Shown piece by piece: positions 34,571-44,685 of a DNA stretch of 60,000 nucleotides (position 1 is the first letter of the stretch; each line of letters begins with the position of its first letter). The notes beneath the pieces are model-generated. The model ran no database searches. It worked only from the letters and a program-made list of their open reading frames with translations, and was not told where the DNA came from. The translations under genes and the position numbers were made by a program. The stretch comes from Strigamia acuminata (taxonomy: Eukaryota > Arthropoda > Chilopoda > Geophilomorpha > Linotaeniidae): assembly GCA_949358305.1 (NCBI GenBank), contig OX442315.1, forward strand, positions 11,560,427 through 11,620,426, written 5' to 3'.

Positions 34571-35627
34571 CTACAATTTATAAGATTTTATGGATTTCCA
34601 GGATTTCGGAGATTTCAGAGATGTGTATTAATTTTGAGATGTACCGTATTTAAAATTTCAAGATCTGTCGCGCCAGGAAATGTCGCGCGTGTTTTAGAGA
34701 CCTCAACTAACGAATTGTGGCTCACTTGCTTGGGCACAATTATGCCTTTACTCACGTTTTAGAAGGTGGATACATCGCCTGACAGCAGCATGATGATTTC
34801 AAAGTTTCACCCCTCGATCGAACACTTCCGTGGCATCCATTTTGAATTTGGTTGTAAAAACCAAAACCCGACATAAACCTCTTTTAGAAACAACTCCAGC
34901 GATGTTTCGTTTTTTCCGGTTTTTGGTGATGGTCATTTTTGGCTCAATTTGGTGTTCCATTATGAACTTTGAATGCATTTACTCAATTTTCCAACATAAA
35001 ATGATTAAATTTTGACTTTCTATGAGTTTTATTACGAATTTCAAATTTCAAATAAAAATTTTGCTAATTCTAAGAAAAATAATGCGACTCTGTAGATACA
35101 GTATTTGCATTGAATTTTGTGAAATAAAACTTATACAAATAATATAAATCCAAACTACATGTTCACACATGTGCAAATATACACTGTACACTATTTTTTA
35201 TACTGAAGAAATATACAAAAATATTTGTTATTGGAAACATTGCTCCGTATTTGTCAAACACAAGTGCAAACACTAACATCACAAACAGCAAATAAGAAGG
35301 TCAACGACGACCGCTTGAAAAGCTGTCGAACTGTCTTACAAACATCTTTTTTTAACTTTGGAAATGTTGTATCAATAAACGAGCTCGAATAAACAAATGT
35401 TGACATAAATATTTCTGTATTGATCTGTTTAATGAACCACACTTTGGGGTCTTTGCACACAACTTTTGACATATTTTTGAAATATTTTTTCGTTATTTAC
35501 ACATCTTTTGGCCCAACATTTTATAAGTAAATAATTAAACAGATTATATTCAGAGTTATACAGTAATTTCAATAATTCTTTCGACGACCTGCTGACTGGA
35601 AACAACACTGGTAAGGATCGTGCCAAT
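34571..35627. other. Non-coding; diverged dispersed repeat
   Basis: The segment 34735-34870 (CTTTACTCACGTTTTAGAAG and following) shares words with 7300-7400. No gene is recognised in the remainder. Confidence 0.4.
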
Positions 35628-36290
35628 AGACGTAAATACACATAAATACACGTAAATACACGTAAATACACGTAAATACACGTAAATACACGTAAATACA
35701 CGTAAATACACGTAAATACACGTAAATACACGTAAATCGAGGTAAATACACGTAAATCGAGGTAAATACACGTAAATCGAGGTAAATACTTGAGAATATA
35801 CGTAAATACACGTGAATCGAGGTAAATACTTGAGAATATACGTAAATACTTGTAAATACACGTAAATACACGTAAATCGAGGTAAATACTTGAGAATATA
35901 CGTAAATACACGTGAATCGAGGTAAATACTTGAGAATATACGTAAATACTTGTAAATACACGTAAATACACGTAAATCGAGGTAAATACTTGAGAATATA
36001 CGCAAATACACGTAAATCGAGGTAAATACCCGTGAATCGAGGTAAATACTTGAGAATATACGTAAATACTTGTAAATACACGTAAATGCACGTAAATCGA
36101 GGTAAATATTTGAGAATATACGTAAATACTTGCAAATACACGTAAATACACGTAAATCGAGGTAAATACTTGAGAATGTATGTAAATACCTGTAAATACA
36201 TGCATATAATATGTGAATACCTGTAAATACCGTGTGAATACTTGTAAATGACGTGTGAATACATGTAAATACCGTGGAATGGAACGCTAG
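35628..36290. repeat. Higher-order minisatellite (ACACGTAAAT, 10 bp base unit)
   Basis: The proximal part is a 10 bp repeat ACACGTAAAT. From about 35740 it changes to mosaic units that combine TCGAGGTAAATAC, TTGAGAATATACGTAAATAC and TTGTAAATACACGTAAAT into 60-120 bp supra-units. Minus-strand frames up to 258 codons (Tyr/Phe/Arg-rich) are artefacts of the array. Confidence 0.96.
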
Positions 36291-36953
36291 GTCGGAGATT
36301 TATAATCACCGGATTCTAAATGAAAGAATTTTGAGAATGCACTGCAAAAAATATAGATTTAAATGTGCAAGATTACCCTTTTGTACGTGTAAAACGCTCG
36401 TCCCTATTTGGTTTTTGAGGAAATTCATCATTTAATTGATATTTCCGATTTTTAACAGACTATTGCTAAATTCTATTTTGGCTAAAGCATCACAACCCGC
36501 TCGGTGTCATTGCTTTTAGACCTAGATTACTCGCCTCTTTGGTTTTTACATTCACTAAATAATAAATGCATCGATTTGCAAATCCGGAGAAACATCAATT
36601 ACTAAAGTGCTAAAAAAGGCTTTAACACCTAAAAATATCAGCTTTTATGTATATTTTATGTATTTCTGATGGAAACAGCACAGAAATATAAATATACATG
36701 AAAAAATAATGTCACTTGAATCGATTCGATTAAATATTTTAAAGAAAACTCATTTCTTTCGACAGGCAAAACCATATTCATATTATTTATATGAATATAT
36801 ACACTCGCTCGTCTCCTCTCATCTCAATCAATCCATTGCTAACCATAGTGGTCAGCAAATACAAGCAGTGCTGTTATTCCACCGCAAAGTATGTACACAA
36901 ATTACAAAACATTTTTCCTAAACCAAATTCCTTCTAATTAACCAACAGAACCA
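36291..36953. other. Non-coding stretch upstream of the channel gene
   Basis: AT-rich sequence that probably includes the promoter and 5'UTR of the DEG/ENaC gene. An acceptor-like AACCAACAG precedes the start codon at 36954. No TATA box is clearly placed. Confidence 0.4.
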
Positions 36954-38715
36954 ATGAATCGTGATTCAAACCCGCGTATTTTCACGCTGCGCGGAACCAA
37001 CATGGCGCCCCGAATGCGACCCAACCGAAGATTTGCGCTGAGACGACTGAAAAAAGATTTAAAAGTCGGTTTTCGCGCATTTCGTTTTGTCTTACTTGTT
37101 CTCTCGTTTCTTTTGTGCATTTGGCAAGTGTCGGTCTGCCTCGGTCGATTCGTCACCGAGCCTATCAGCACCACTGTGGTCATGGAAAGTCATTTCGACA
37201 ATTACACTTTCCCGCCGATTATCGCATGTCCGAATAAATTTCTACTCTTAACTTTGCCCGATTGGAGGAAGATGAACATTTCTTTAGATGTATTATGGAA
37301 AACTAACGATTTGAAAGATTCAAGGATGCTGCAAATGGTAGTTTATACTTCAGACGTGAAATTAAGACGTTTTTGTGATTTTTCATCGTTTGATTTCAGT
37401 GCGAAGAAGCAATTAATCCCGATTGTGGTAAATCCCATCTTGCATTAGGAACACCGATCGATACGGTGCAGGGATACTGCCACAAATTTGAAAATAGTGA
37501 ATCTTAATATCATAATTAATTTCTAAACAGCGTTGATAACATTTTATTTCATTTAGAAAATGTTTATCGTTATACTGGCACGGATTCTGGACAGTTTCTC
37601 ATTGCTTTTCCTCGAATGGCGAACGACTCTTCGGCTCAGGTGATTGATTGTCAATGCACAAGTTGCAGTAAGTTTTACATTTTGCAATATTTTCGTTTTT
37701 TCTTTTCTTCAGCTATTTCTTTCAACCAAAGTAACCTACAGATATAATCTGCAACACGATAAACTCACCCACAAGCCATTGAATTATATTTATTACACGG
37801 TGACCGAGGTAAGAACGTTCAATTAGTGCAGCAAATTTAGAAGAAAATTTTCAGAAGATTTTCGAAAATATTTGTTTTTTTTAGAAAATTTTCGAAAATA
37901 TTTTTGTTTAGAAACTTTTCGAAAATATTTTTGTTTAGAAACTTTTCGAAAATATTTTTTTTTAGAAATTTTTCAAAAATATTTTTTTTTTTAGAAATTT
38001 TTTGAAAATATTTATTTTTTTAGAAATTTTTCGAAAATTTGTTTTTTTTAGAAAATTTTCGAAAATATTTGTTTTTTTTAGAAAATTTTAGAACATATTT
38101 TTTTTTTTAGTTTCAGAACATCAATTCATATCGCAACCCATGCTGGCCCGAAGACGATGTCATGAATTGCCTGAATTCGTGCATGGATAAATTACTTCGT
38201 GAAACAAATATCAAGTGCAGGGTACAGTATAAAAACTAAAAAAAAAATTAAAAATACAAATTACTCCGTATTATTTTGTATGATTTTGACAGTTGCCATT
38301 TCATCAAGGAGACGTCGCGTCGATCCCGCCTTGTACAAACTCATTACAAACTATAAAGTACGAGGTGACGTATTTAAATAACGCGTACTTAAAGTTAGAT
38401 ACGTGTAAATGCGGACGAGCTTGCACGTCAGTGATTTATTCGACGGTTGTAAAAAGTCTGAGCGATGTGGAACATACATCAAAACTAGTCACAATATTGA
38501 TCACAGTCCCGAAAACGATCGTCAGCGAGTTTTATTCGTACCCGTTTTCCTCAATGGCGGCCGAAGTGCTGAGCAACGTCGGCTTTTTCCTCGGCATCTC
38601 GATGATCAGCATAGTCGATTTCATTCTGCAAACCTTCAAAATGATAACCACAACCGTTCAGAAAATCAAACGATCGCTTAAACCCCGCGACAAACGTCGC
38701 CGACAGCCAATCTGA
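36954..38715 (+). CDS. DEG/ENaC-family amiloride-sensitive-type sodium channel (six exons)
   Basis: Exons by splice sites and phase are 36954-37337, 37400-37496, 37557-37639, 37713-37808, 38117-38221 (38111 is an alternative start) and 38293-38715. Joined, they give about 395 residues. Residues ~40-65 (VLLVLSFLLCIWQVSVCLG) form the first membrane segment, followed by FPPIIACPN, the FPAVTICN-type motif of the family. The Cys-rich ectodomain includes PCWPEDDVMNCLNSCM and CKCGRAC. Near the C-terminus VGFFLGISMISIVDF corresponds to the pore GxS filter and start of the second membrane segment; the usual Glu is Asp here. These trimeric plasma-membrane cation channels usually have 500-600 residues, so the ectodomain is short. 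Introns are 60-310 bp and intron 4 contains a minisatellite. Confidence 0.88.
37845..38110. repeat. Intronic minisatellite (TTTAGAAATTTTTCGAAAATA)
   Basis: About ten units of 23-28 bp with TTAGAAA and TTTCGAAAATATTT words fill most of intron 4 of the channel gene and run up to its polypyrimidine tract. TTCGAAAA makes each unit partly palindromic. Confidence 0.9.
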
Positions 38716-38772
38716 ACCATTTAAACGATTTTTTACAATTTTTTTTTCCTTTTATTTTCTGCGCTAATACAT

Positions 38773-38784
38773 CTCAAATAAATT
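38773..38784 (+). terminator. Polyadenylation signal of the channel gene (AATAAA)
   Basis: CTCAAATAAATTTCC lies about 60 bp after the TGA stop, a plausible position for 3' end formation of a compact gene. Confidence 0.5.
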
Positions 38785-38908
38785 TCCTAGTGACAATATC
38801 CAAAAGCTTTCTTCGATTGTAACACAATTCCACTCTTGTAATTTTGTATTTATTAACTCGGCACCTGTAACACAAATTAAACGATGAATTAAAAAGCATT
38901 TTTAAAAT

Positions 38909-39385
38909 TTAAAATTTAAAATTCACCGTCGAAATCGTGTTGAATTTCTCGCCAACGTCGGAATTACGAGCCGGCACAATGGCAGCCTCTGGTCGGACAT
39001 TAATAAAAGTGAGTAAAGGCGATAAAAAGAGATTTTGTTCGTAGAATTCATACCGAACCGATGTGGTTCTGCGCTTGTTGCAAGCACAGCAGGTCGCTTT
39101 CTTGATGAGTTGACAATTTCGATTCTGGCACGTCACGATGTCCTTACTCATCGTTTTCAGTTTGCATGTATCGCAGTATAACATTAGAGGTTGGACAGGT
39201 TGGACGCACTCGTTTTTGACCGTCGAGCAGCGACTACCCTTTGAATTTGACATGAATTTCGTCTGGGTTGAACCGCTGAACGATTTCAAATCGAATTTTA
39301 TGTTTTTGTATTTTAAGACTTTTTGGAATTTTTGGATTTTAAGGCTTTGGATTAACAATGACGGCAGCAGAAACAAATGTAGCAT
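38909..39385 (-). CDS. Small CxxC-CxxC zinc-ribbon protein, unknown function
   Basis: A 158-codon minus-strand frame. The distinctive part is LYCDTCKLKTMSKDIVTCQN followed by a KKATCCACNKRR segment. Two CxxC pairs about 30 residues apart form a likely zinc ribbon, similar in layout to short YCxxCKxKT...CxxCG proteins (DUF5679-like). The first ~48 residues are hydrophobic or basic low complexity, and an internal Met before SNSKGSRC may be the real start. A possible GTATGA...AG intron after the ribbon is not needed, since the frame stays open to TAA. It converges with the channel gene about 190 bp away. Confidence 0.45.
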   Translation of the reverse strand: MLHLFLLPSLLIQSLKIQKFQKVLKYKNIKFDLKSFSGSTQTKFMSNSKGSRCSTVKNECVQPVQPLMLYCDTCKLKTMSKDIVTCQNRNCQLIKKATCCACNKRRTTSVRYEFYEQNLFLSPLLTFINVRPEAAIVPARNSDVGEKFNTISTVNFKF

Positions 39386-39785
39386 TGTTAAGTGTGATAC
39401 TCCAAGAAATCCGTGAATTCATTATTGATCGCTAGAATTCTCTATATTTTTCTTGAATTTAATTAAAAATAAATGAATAAATAAATAAAAAATGCACAAA
39501 GATTTTTTTCTCGTTGCCGAAGCAGTTAGGCTTCAAAGTTTAATAAGTGGTTTATTCTTCAAGTATTTATAAACGGTTTAAATAGACTCAAAGGATTATT
39601 CAATTTAACATAAAATGCACGAGAATTAACTGATTCCCTAATCCGTTTATTAACATAAAATTAAATAAAGCAAATTAACAGAATAAAATAAGTTTTATAT
39701 TTTTATTCGATGCAACTTTAACGCCATCTAGTAGACTTAAAACAATATTCTCCCTCTTGGAAAATTAGTTTTACCGTACCGCCCA

Positions 39786-40271
39786 ACTTGAAGCCCGGCG
39801 TTTATTCAGGCCCGGCGCATAACCAAAAAATTGCTAATTTTTCACAAAGAATGATAATTTTTGTGCAAAAATCACTTTTTTCTGCAAAAATTACTTTTTT
39901 CTGCAAAAATCACTTTTTCTGCAAAAATCACTTTTTTCTGCAAAAATCAGTTTTTTTCTGCAAAAAGCACTTTTTTCTGCAAAAATCACTTTTTTTGTGC
40001 AAAAATCACTTTTTTCTGCAAAAATCACTTTTTTCTGCAAAAATCACTTTTTTCTGCAAAAATCACTTTTTTCTGCAAAAATAACTTTTTTCTGCAAAAA
40101 TAACTTTTTTTTGCAAAAATCACTTTTTTTTTTGCAAAAATCAATACTGTTTTTTGTAAAAATTAGTGATAGTAGAAATTTTTGCAATTTTCGGGGCCGG
40201 CGCCAATTCCGTAAATCCTTGTTTACTGCCGGGCGCTAAAACGGGCTCGGCGCCTTTACGAACCCGGGCGT
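39786..40271. mobile_element. GC-rich-ended insertion carrying a minisatellite, at the 3' end of LRAT-like copy A
   Basis: GCCCGGCG words at 39793-39820 and inverted GGGCTCGGCGCC/ACCCGGGCG words at 40195-40270 bracket the array. In the related copy H, the sequence equivalent to both flanks (ATATTCTCCCT and TTTAAACNGTCAG) is almost contiguous at 59478-59506. This marks 39786-40271 as an insertion. The element class is not recognised and the exact borders are uncertain by a few tens of bases. Confidence 0.65.
39855..40155. repeat. Minisatellite, 19 bp units (CACTTTTTTCTGCAAAAAT)
   Basis: About 15 units, highly regular, with A5 and T6 tracts about 9-10 bp apart. Plus-strand frames rich in Phe and Lys are artefacts. 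Confidence 0.95.
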
Positions 40272-40818
40272 TTAAACTGTCAGAGATGATTGTTGCTTGT
40301 TTTTTAAAGATGGTCTCCCATTCTTGGCACGTTTTGTAATCTTCTTTTACATTAATTCTGCATGGTGTAAATTTTCCGATGTCCCAGAAAGAGTCCAAAT
40401 CGTTTAAAATTTCAACTTTTCCAGCATGATCTAATTTATAGAAGATGTCCTCCGCTGAACTTACAGCAAATGGCTTGACATCGTGATGACGTAGTGCTGT
40501 AAAAATGCTCCATTTGTCTCCATTTTGTTTTGCAATTTTACTCGCATCGACCAAGAAACTTCTCTCTACACGATTTGGAGTCGGGTAAAAATGCACAATA
40601 CTCTCGTGCGACCGAGAATACCACCCTGGTTGGTCAAAATAAACTCCAAAATGAAAATGACAGTTATCGTAGGTCTTCCGACGGGGGAATCCGTGATAGT
40701 CCCGCCAACAGGGATATTTGATAAAGTCACCACGTTCGACAGACAAATAAAATAATTTTACATCTTCGGGACCGAACGTTGAGTCTCTGCCTCCCAGTTC
40801 CAAAATGTTCGTCGCCAT
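40141..40818 (-). CDS. LRAT/NlpC-P60-like protein, copy A (225 aa)
   Basis: A single coding exon. ERGDFIKYP (residues 28-36) is followed by FHFGVYFDQPGWYS with His56 and by SIVHF with His76. These fit the H-[WFY]-G-[IV]-Y and V-x-H motifs of the LRAT/H-rev107 acyltransferase domain. The segment that should carry the catalytic NCEHF reads FAVSSAEDIF, with Ser121 in place of Cys. A family-specific tail, NDLDSFWDI...C...YKTCQEWETIF, follows. The start has the context AAAATGG just after an acceptor (TTTTCAG at 40835-40841). After SDSLN the frame runs ~45 residues into the inserted element at 39786-40271, whereas copy H stops within three codons. Most similar to copies C and H. Enzyme activity is doubtful because the nucleophile is changed. 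Confidence 0.75.
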   Translation of the reverse strand: MATNILELGGRDSTFGPEDVKLFYLSVERGDFIKYPCWRDYHGFPRRKTYDNCHFHFGVYFDQPGWYSRSHESIVHFYPTPNRVERSFLVDASKIAKQNGDKWSIFTALRHHDVKPFAVSSAEDIFYKLDHAGKVEILNDLDSFWDIGKFTPCRINVKEDYKTCQEWETIFKKQATIISDSLNARVRKGAEPVLAPGSKQGFTELAPAPKIAKISTITNFYKKQY

Positions 40819-40971
40819 TTTGTAGAAGCTCGAGCTGAAAAGAAAAGAAAAATAGTTCGATTACACGACAGTAAATAAAACTAATGTTAAACGCCATTAG
40901 TCTGCTCATGTAATACACCGTATTAGCAGTCTTGCACGTATTTTAAACACTTCGTACATCGATATACTTAC

Positions 40972-41100
40972 TCAAATTGTATTTCTTGTGAAGAAATCGA
41001 GGTTCAATGAACTCACTGACCAAAATGCTCATACACAAACCAGTTAAATGATACAGCTCGTTTTTGCGCTCTACTCTGTATGGTGGATCAGTCTAACATC
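40972..41100 (-). other. Non-coding first exon of copy A (5'UTR)
   Basis: The donor TTGA|GTAAGTATATC at 40971 and the acceptor at 40835 define a 137 bp intron. The same arrangement upstream of copy C (exon end 50941, intron 50942-51100) has matching sequence (CACTGAGTTCA), so the two-exon layout is ancestral. The right border of the exon is not fixed. Confidence 0.6.
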
Positions 41101-41418
41101 CTAAGTGAGACTACGATTGGGTAAAAGTGATCACGTGACAATAAAACTAAATAAATTGGTTGTTAAAATTTTTTTTAGGTCGATTTTAATTTGCATATTC
41201 GATGCACCACCCAATCATGACGTCATCATTTGCCCAAGCTATGTCTGGGATACCCCTTTTGCACAACCATGGCAGCGCCGTCTATTGCCAATCCCGCGCT
41301 AGAGTTGGACCACGCGCGTCCCTACCCAGCGCGTCCCGGCCCCGCGCGTCGCGATCCCGCGATGAGAAGAAGGTGCACCTTCAAGAAACGGGTTACGCTT
41401 ACAGCGCCGTAAATACCG

Positions 41419-41937
41419 TTGGAAGTTGCCATATGCGGAATTGGTTGCGCCGATGCAGAAAAACGTGCGTCCAAAACCACTCGCGTTTCTGCTGAAATCC
41501 GTCGCTTTCATCATCGCGATCGGTTGCAGGAAGAGTTGGTCACTGAATGTTCCTTGGCATTGCAAGAGCTTGCAAAGAACTGCGAATTTGGCAACAAATC
41601 CGACGAACTGCGAAATCGTTTTTTGTGCGGACTGCAGAACGAACGGGTACAGCAAGCGCTCACTCTCGAAGTGGATCTCACGTCCGATGATGCGGTCGCG
41701 TTTGCTGCCTCGGCAGAAATCTCGTCTAAGGAATTTTCAGACATCTACTGGCATGGTGCGAAAGTGCTCGACTCCAAACCACGTTACCAGTCTAAGAAGA
41801 AAGATAGTCAACGCTCCTCGAGGAACACCACCGTGTCCGCAGCTCCACAGCAATCTGCAGAATCCCAGTGCGCGGAAACACGCATAAAAGCGGGCGCGGG
41901 AAGCCGCGTAAAAGCGCGCGTCGATGCGCAAAAGTGA
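41419..41937 (+). pseudogene. LTR-retrotransposon gag relic
   Basis: An open frame of 172 codons contains LALQELAKNCEFGNKSDELR then NRFLCGLQNERVQQALTLE, the pattern of Ty3/gypsy gag (…C.FG…DELRDRFVCGL…). No zinc knuckle, protease or polymerase follows. The tail is Arg/Ala-rich with short CGCGCGT words, and the start is arbitrary. It belongs to a different gag lineage from the intact element at 45382-50182. Confidence 0.7.
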
Positions 41938-42345
41938 GCGCTCGAAGACTCATTGATGTGCAGGCGCGAGCGTAGATACACAAAACCTAAGCTTAGCTCT
42001 CTTTTAGGGGGAGAACAAGAACTGGATACTTAGGACACGTTCGAGATTACCGGTAAGTCTTTGAACTTAATCCAAATGGGGTTTGAACTCTGTGCAAGCT
42101 GCGCTCAGGCGTCATCATCTTTAAATCCAGTTTTAATACAGCTAAAATAAATATTACTTAAATATATATATTAGAAAAGTGTAATCTGACATTAAACTAA
42201 CATAAAACACGATTTTATGTAGTTTACTTTCAAGTTGTAACATTCCTGTTAAATTTATCGCTAAATGATTGAATGTGCCATCTATTGACAAAATTAGTCG
42301 TTTATTTGGGATAAACAGCGTAACCGTTACAACATTCATCAGCAG

Positions 42346-42660
42346 TCAGCACGAAAATAGAAGAATATTTCTCATTTTGACACTCGAATAAAACTCTTTC
42401 AGTTGGTTTCGACCGGAAAAACCTCTGGGAGAAACCCCGCCATTTTGTTAGCTGCAATACAAAGAATTTTTTTTTTAGAAAAAAAATCGAGACTAAAAAT
42501 AGAAATAATAATAGTAATAGTTGGTATTTTTAAACGGTTTCGTTTTCTGATGTACAACTAGAGAAAAAAATCCAGATTCACGAGATTTACGAAATAAAAC
42601 AAACCGGGGACTGAAAATCGCGTTCAAACAAGAACTCGACAGAGCTGATGAAAAGCAAAA
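42346..42660 (-). pseudogene. LRAT-like relic, copy I (5' end and upstream region only)
   Basis: Read on the minus strand, NQLKEFYSSVKMRNILLFSC and then a stop align with DQLNEFYSRVQRGDILRFSY of copy F. The upstream sequence is alignable with that of copy F: an acceptor before CTAACAAAATGGCGGGG, and GAACTCGACAGAGCTGATGA further up. The domain is cut off after ~20 residues and the RGD core is changed, so the copy is dead. Confidence 0.75.
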
Positions 42661-42749
42661 GAAATTTTTATTTATTTATGCGTTACAGAATTTTTTTATT
42701 TGCTCGATGCAACTTTGGTATGGAGCCCCCTGTCGTCACTTAGCTTCTT

Positions 42750-42785
42750 TATAAAAGCAGTCACATGACCACATCACGTGAGACT
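42750..42785 (+). promoter_or_regulatory. Core promoter of copy B: TATA box and CACGTG E-box
   Basis: TATAAAAG at 42750-42757 is followed by ACATCACGTGAGAC. The whole block is conserved in inverted orientation upstream of copy D (around 53185-53225). There the E-box is intact (TCACGTGATG) but the TATA is altered. A 5'UTR exon ends at 42879 with donor CT|GTAAGT, and the second exon begins about 42958. Confidence 0.6.
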
Positions 42786-42998
42786 AAGCTTATCTCACTC
42801 ATCCGCAACCTTTTCACAACTCTCACGTCAGTTTTCCGTCAGAAAGCTCAGTCAATTTGATTGGAAGCAAAAGAAATCTGTAAGTAATCTTAGATTATTA
42901 TTCTCATTTTTAGCCATAATGGCGGATTAAATTATCCGTCCTTGCGGACACATTTAGGCAGATACAAGCACGTTCACCAAGTGGAAATCCATTTTGCT

Positions 42999-43550
42999 AT
43001 GGGTACAGTTTACTCAAAAGAAACGGTGGAACGATTTTATTCGGATGTAAATCGTGGAGACATTCTGAAGTTTTATTGTTCAAACGGATTTTGCGCTCAC
43101 TACGGAGTGTTCGTCGATGAACCTGGATTATACTCCACTTCAAATACGAGCGTGATTCACTTGAAGGTCACTCCGAGTCGTGTGGAGAGAAGTTTCCTGA
43201 CTGATGTGAGTTCATTGGCAAGAGAAAAGAAAACCAAACTGGACATTTTGTCTGCAGTTAGTCGATACGAAATACCTGCTTTTGCAATCAATTCTGTTGA
43301 GGAAATTTTCTTGGCGTTCTCTGGAAGACATTTCTTTGAGAGTGCTTTGGTTGATGGTGCTACAATTCAAATTGATAACGATATGAAACAATTCTGGCAG
43401 GCTCCATCGCGTGACTCACGTCAGTGTAACATGTCATTGAAACTTAACAAAACCTGTCAAGAATGGTATCGCGTAATCAACGGGTCCGCTTGTCAACCAG
43501 CAGGGTCCAAATTTCAGCAGAAGTGTGATAGGGGCCTGGATAGAAAATAA
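42999..43550 (+). CDS. LRAT/NlpC-P60-like protein, copy B (183 aa)
   Basis: The start at 42999 (GCTATGGGTACAG) is chosen over the upstream in-frame ATG at 42942. It aligns with the start of copy D, and 42942 lies before a likely acceptor at 42957. NRGDILKF (residues 18-25) is followed by CAHYGVFVDEPGLYS with His34 and SVIHL with His54, the two LRAT-domain histidines. The nucleophile site reads FAINSVEEIF with Ser99 in place of Cys. The end is CNMSLKLNKTCQEWYRVI, then GRGLDRK and stop. There is no signal peptide or membrane segment. It is a close paralogue of copy D in an inverted duplication. Function is unknown; it may be a pseudoenzyme or a serine-type variant. Confidence 0.75.
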   Translation: MGTVYSKETVERFYSDVNRGDILKFYCSNGFCAHYGVFVDEPGLYSTSNTSVIHLKVTPSRVERSFLTDVSSLAREKKTKLDILSAVSRYEIPAFAINSVEEIFLAFSGRHFFESALVDGATIQIDNDMKQFWQAPSRDSRQCNMSLKLNKTCQEWYRVINGSACQPAGSKFQQKCDRGLDRK

Positions 43551-43766
43551 AATAATAAATATGTATCGGTCCGGTACTAACTTGTAAGAAAACAGTTGTT
43601 CGTAAACAATAAATACATTTTAAGTTTCCTGTATGATATTTATTATTATTATTATTATTATTTTCAGTCAAAAACAAAGAAATTTCAACGTATTTTATTC
43701 TCATTCACATTTCCGCCAGCGAATGGACTTGAAACGATTGCAACCGTTATTTTACAATTACAGCGT

Positions 43767-44437
43767 TATACTCGAGTTGCACTCAAGAAAGGACCTTACA
43801 ATCTCTACTCTCATTGGTCGAGCAAGTTTACTGGTGTAGTGCACAGTCTACTGTGGTGTAGTGATCCACAAAAGTAGACCCAAACTCATCGATTACAATG
43901 TCTGCACATTGTCAAGGCTAAACAAAGATGTCTGCAGGTTTATCGGGCGACCTTTTTTGAATTTTTGAAATTCAGGAACCGCAATTTTTGTAGCACGGCC
44001 AGCCTTTCTACCTACTCGATTACCAGATCCAGGAATTTCTAAGCAATTCAGAAGATCGGGAGATGAGCAGCTGTTAGTTGTTGACATTTTGGCTGCTTCT
44101 GGACAAAGTAACCGATAAATAATTCAAACGTTGTTTACGATCCAGACTGAAGTAACCAATAAATAATTAAAAAATTTCTTTTTTTCCAGTTGATGTAAGC
44201 AATAAACACAACAATCATGAGTTTGACATTTTTTAATGTGTGAAACTACATTGTTATGATGAAAATAACATTTTTTATTTAATAAAATCAAAATAACAAA
44301 CTAAATTAGTCATAACAATCACAACAATAAATAAAAAACAAAACTACTTCTCCTAGTAGTATGGAGTTACTAGTAAACTCGCTCGACCAATGGGAGTCGA
44401 GATTGTAAGGTCCTTTCTTGAGTGCAACTCGAGTATA
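43767..44437. mobile_element. MITE family 1, copy 2 (longer, with ORF remnant)
   Basis: The TATACTCGAGTTGCACTCAA and TTGAGTGCAACTCGAGTATA ends match copy 1 at 25729. Arms of about 60 bp are nearly perfect, and TA flanks both ends. Compared with copy 1 it holds ~240 bp more in the centre, including a minus-strand frame (43893-44087, 64 codons, MSTTNSCSSPDLLNCLEIPG and a basic stretch GRKAGRATK). This may be the remnant of a protein encoded by the autonomous parent. The element lies in the 3' flank of copy B, exactly where homology to the D/E flank ends. Confidence 0.9.
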
Positions 44438-44685
44438 GTTGGTAACCATTCTTCTCCTCGTCGTTGTGATGTACACTCCGACCGAGCGATGACGGGTGTA
44501 TCACGGGGAAACTCTTCTGCATATTAAAGAAATAAGAGTTTCTTAAAACATTAATAGAGATTTAATTATAAAGAAAAGCAATAATATTTAAAATGTAACC
44601 ATAAGATAAATAATAACTTAATGTAGCGTCAATCGGTCACATAATAGTTACTGTTTGTGATGCTCTGTTGTTGAGGATCCTGTCC

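Noticed and set aside
35429-36309. Minus-strand open frames up to 258 codons (Tyr/Phe/Arg-rich repeats)
   Set aside because: They are translations of the 10 bp and higher-order minisatellite; three frames are open at once and none has a domain or start context.
39788-40239. Plus-strand Phe/Lys-rich ORFs
   Set aside because: Translations of the 19 bp minisatellite opposite the real minus-strand LRAT-like gene.
42942-42998. Upstream in-frame ATG as start of LRAT-like copy B
   Set aside because: It precedes a likely splice acceptor at 42957, and the extra residues are absent from the paralogous copy D.
43893-44087. Independent 64-codon gene
   Set aside because: Lies inside MITE copy 2; better explained as a remnant of an element-encoded protein.
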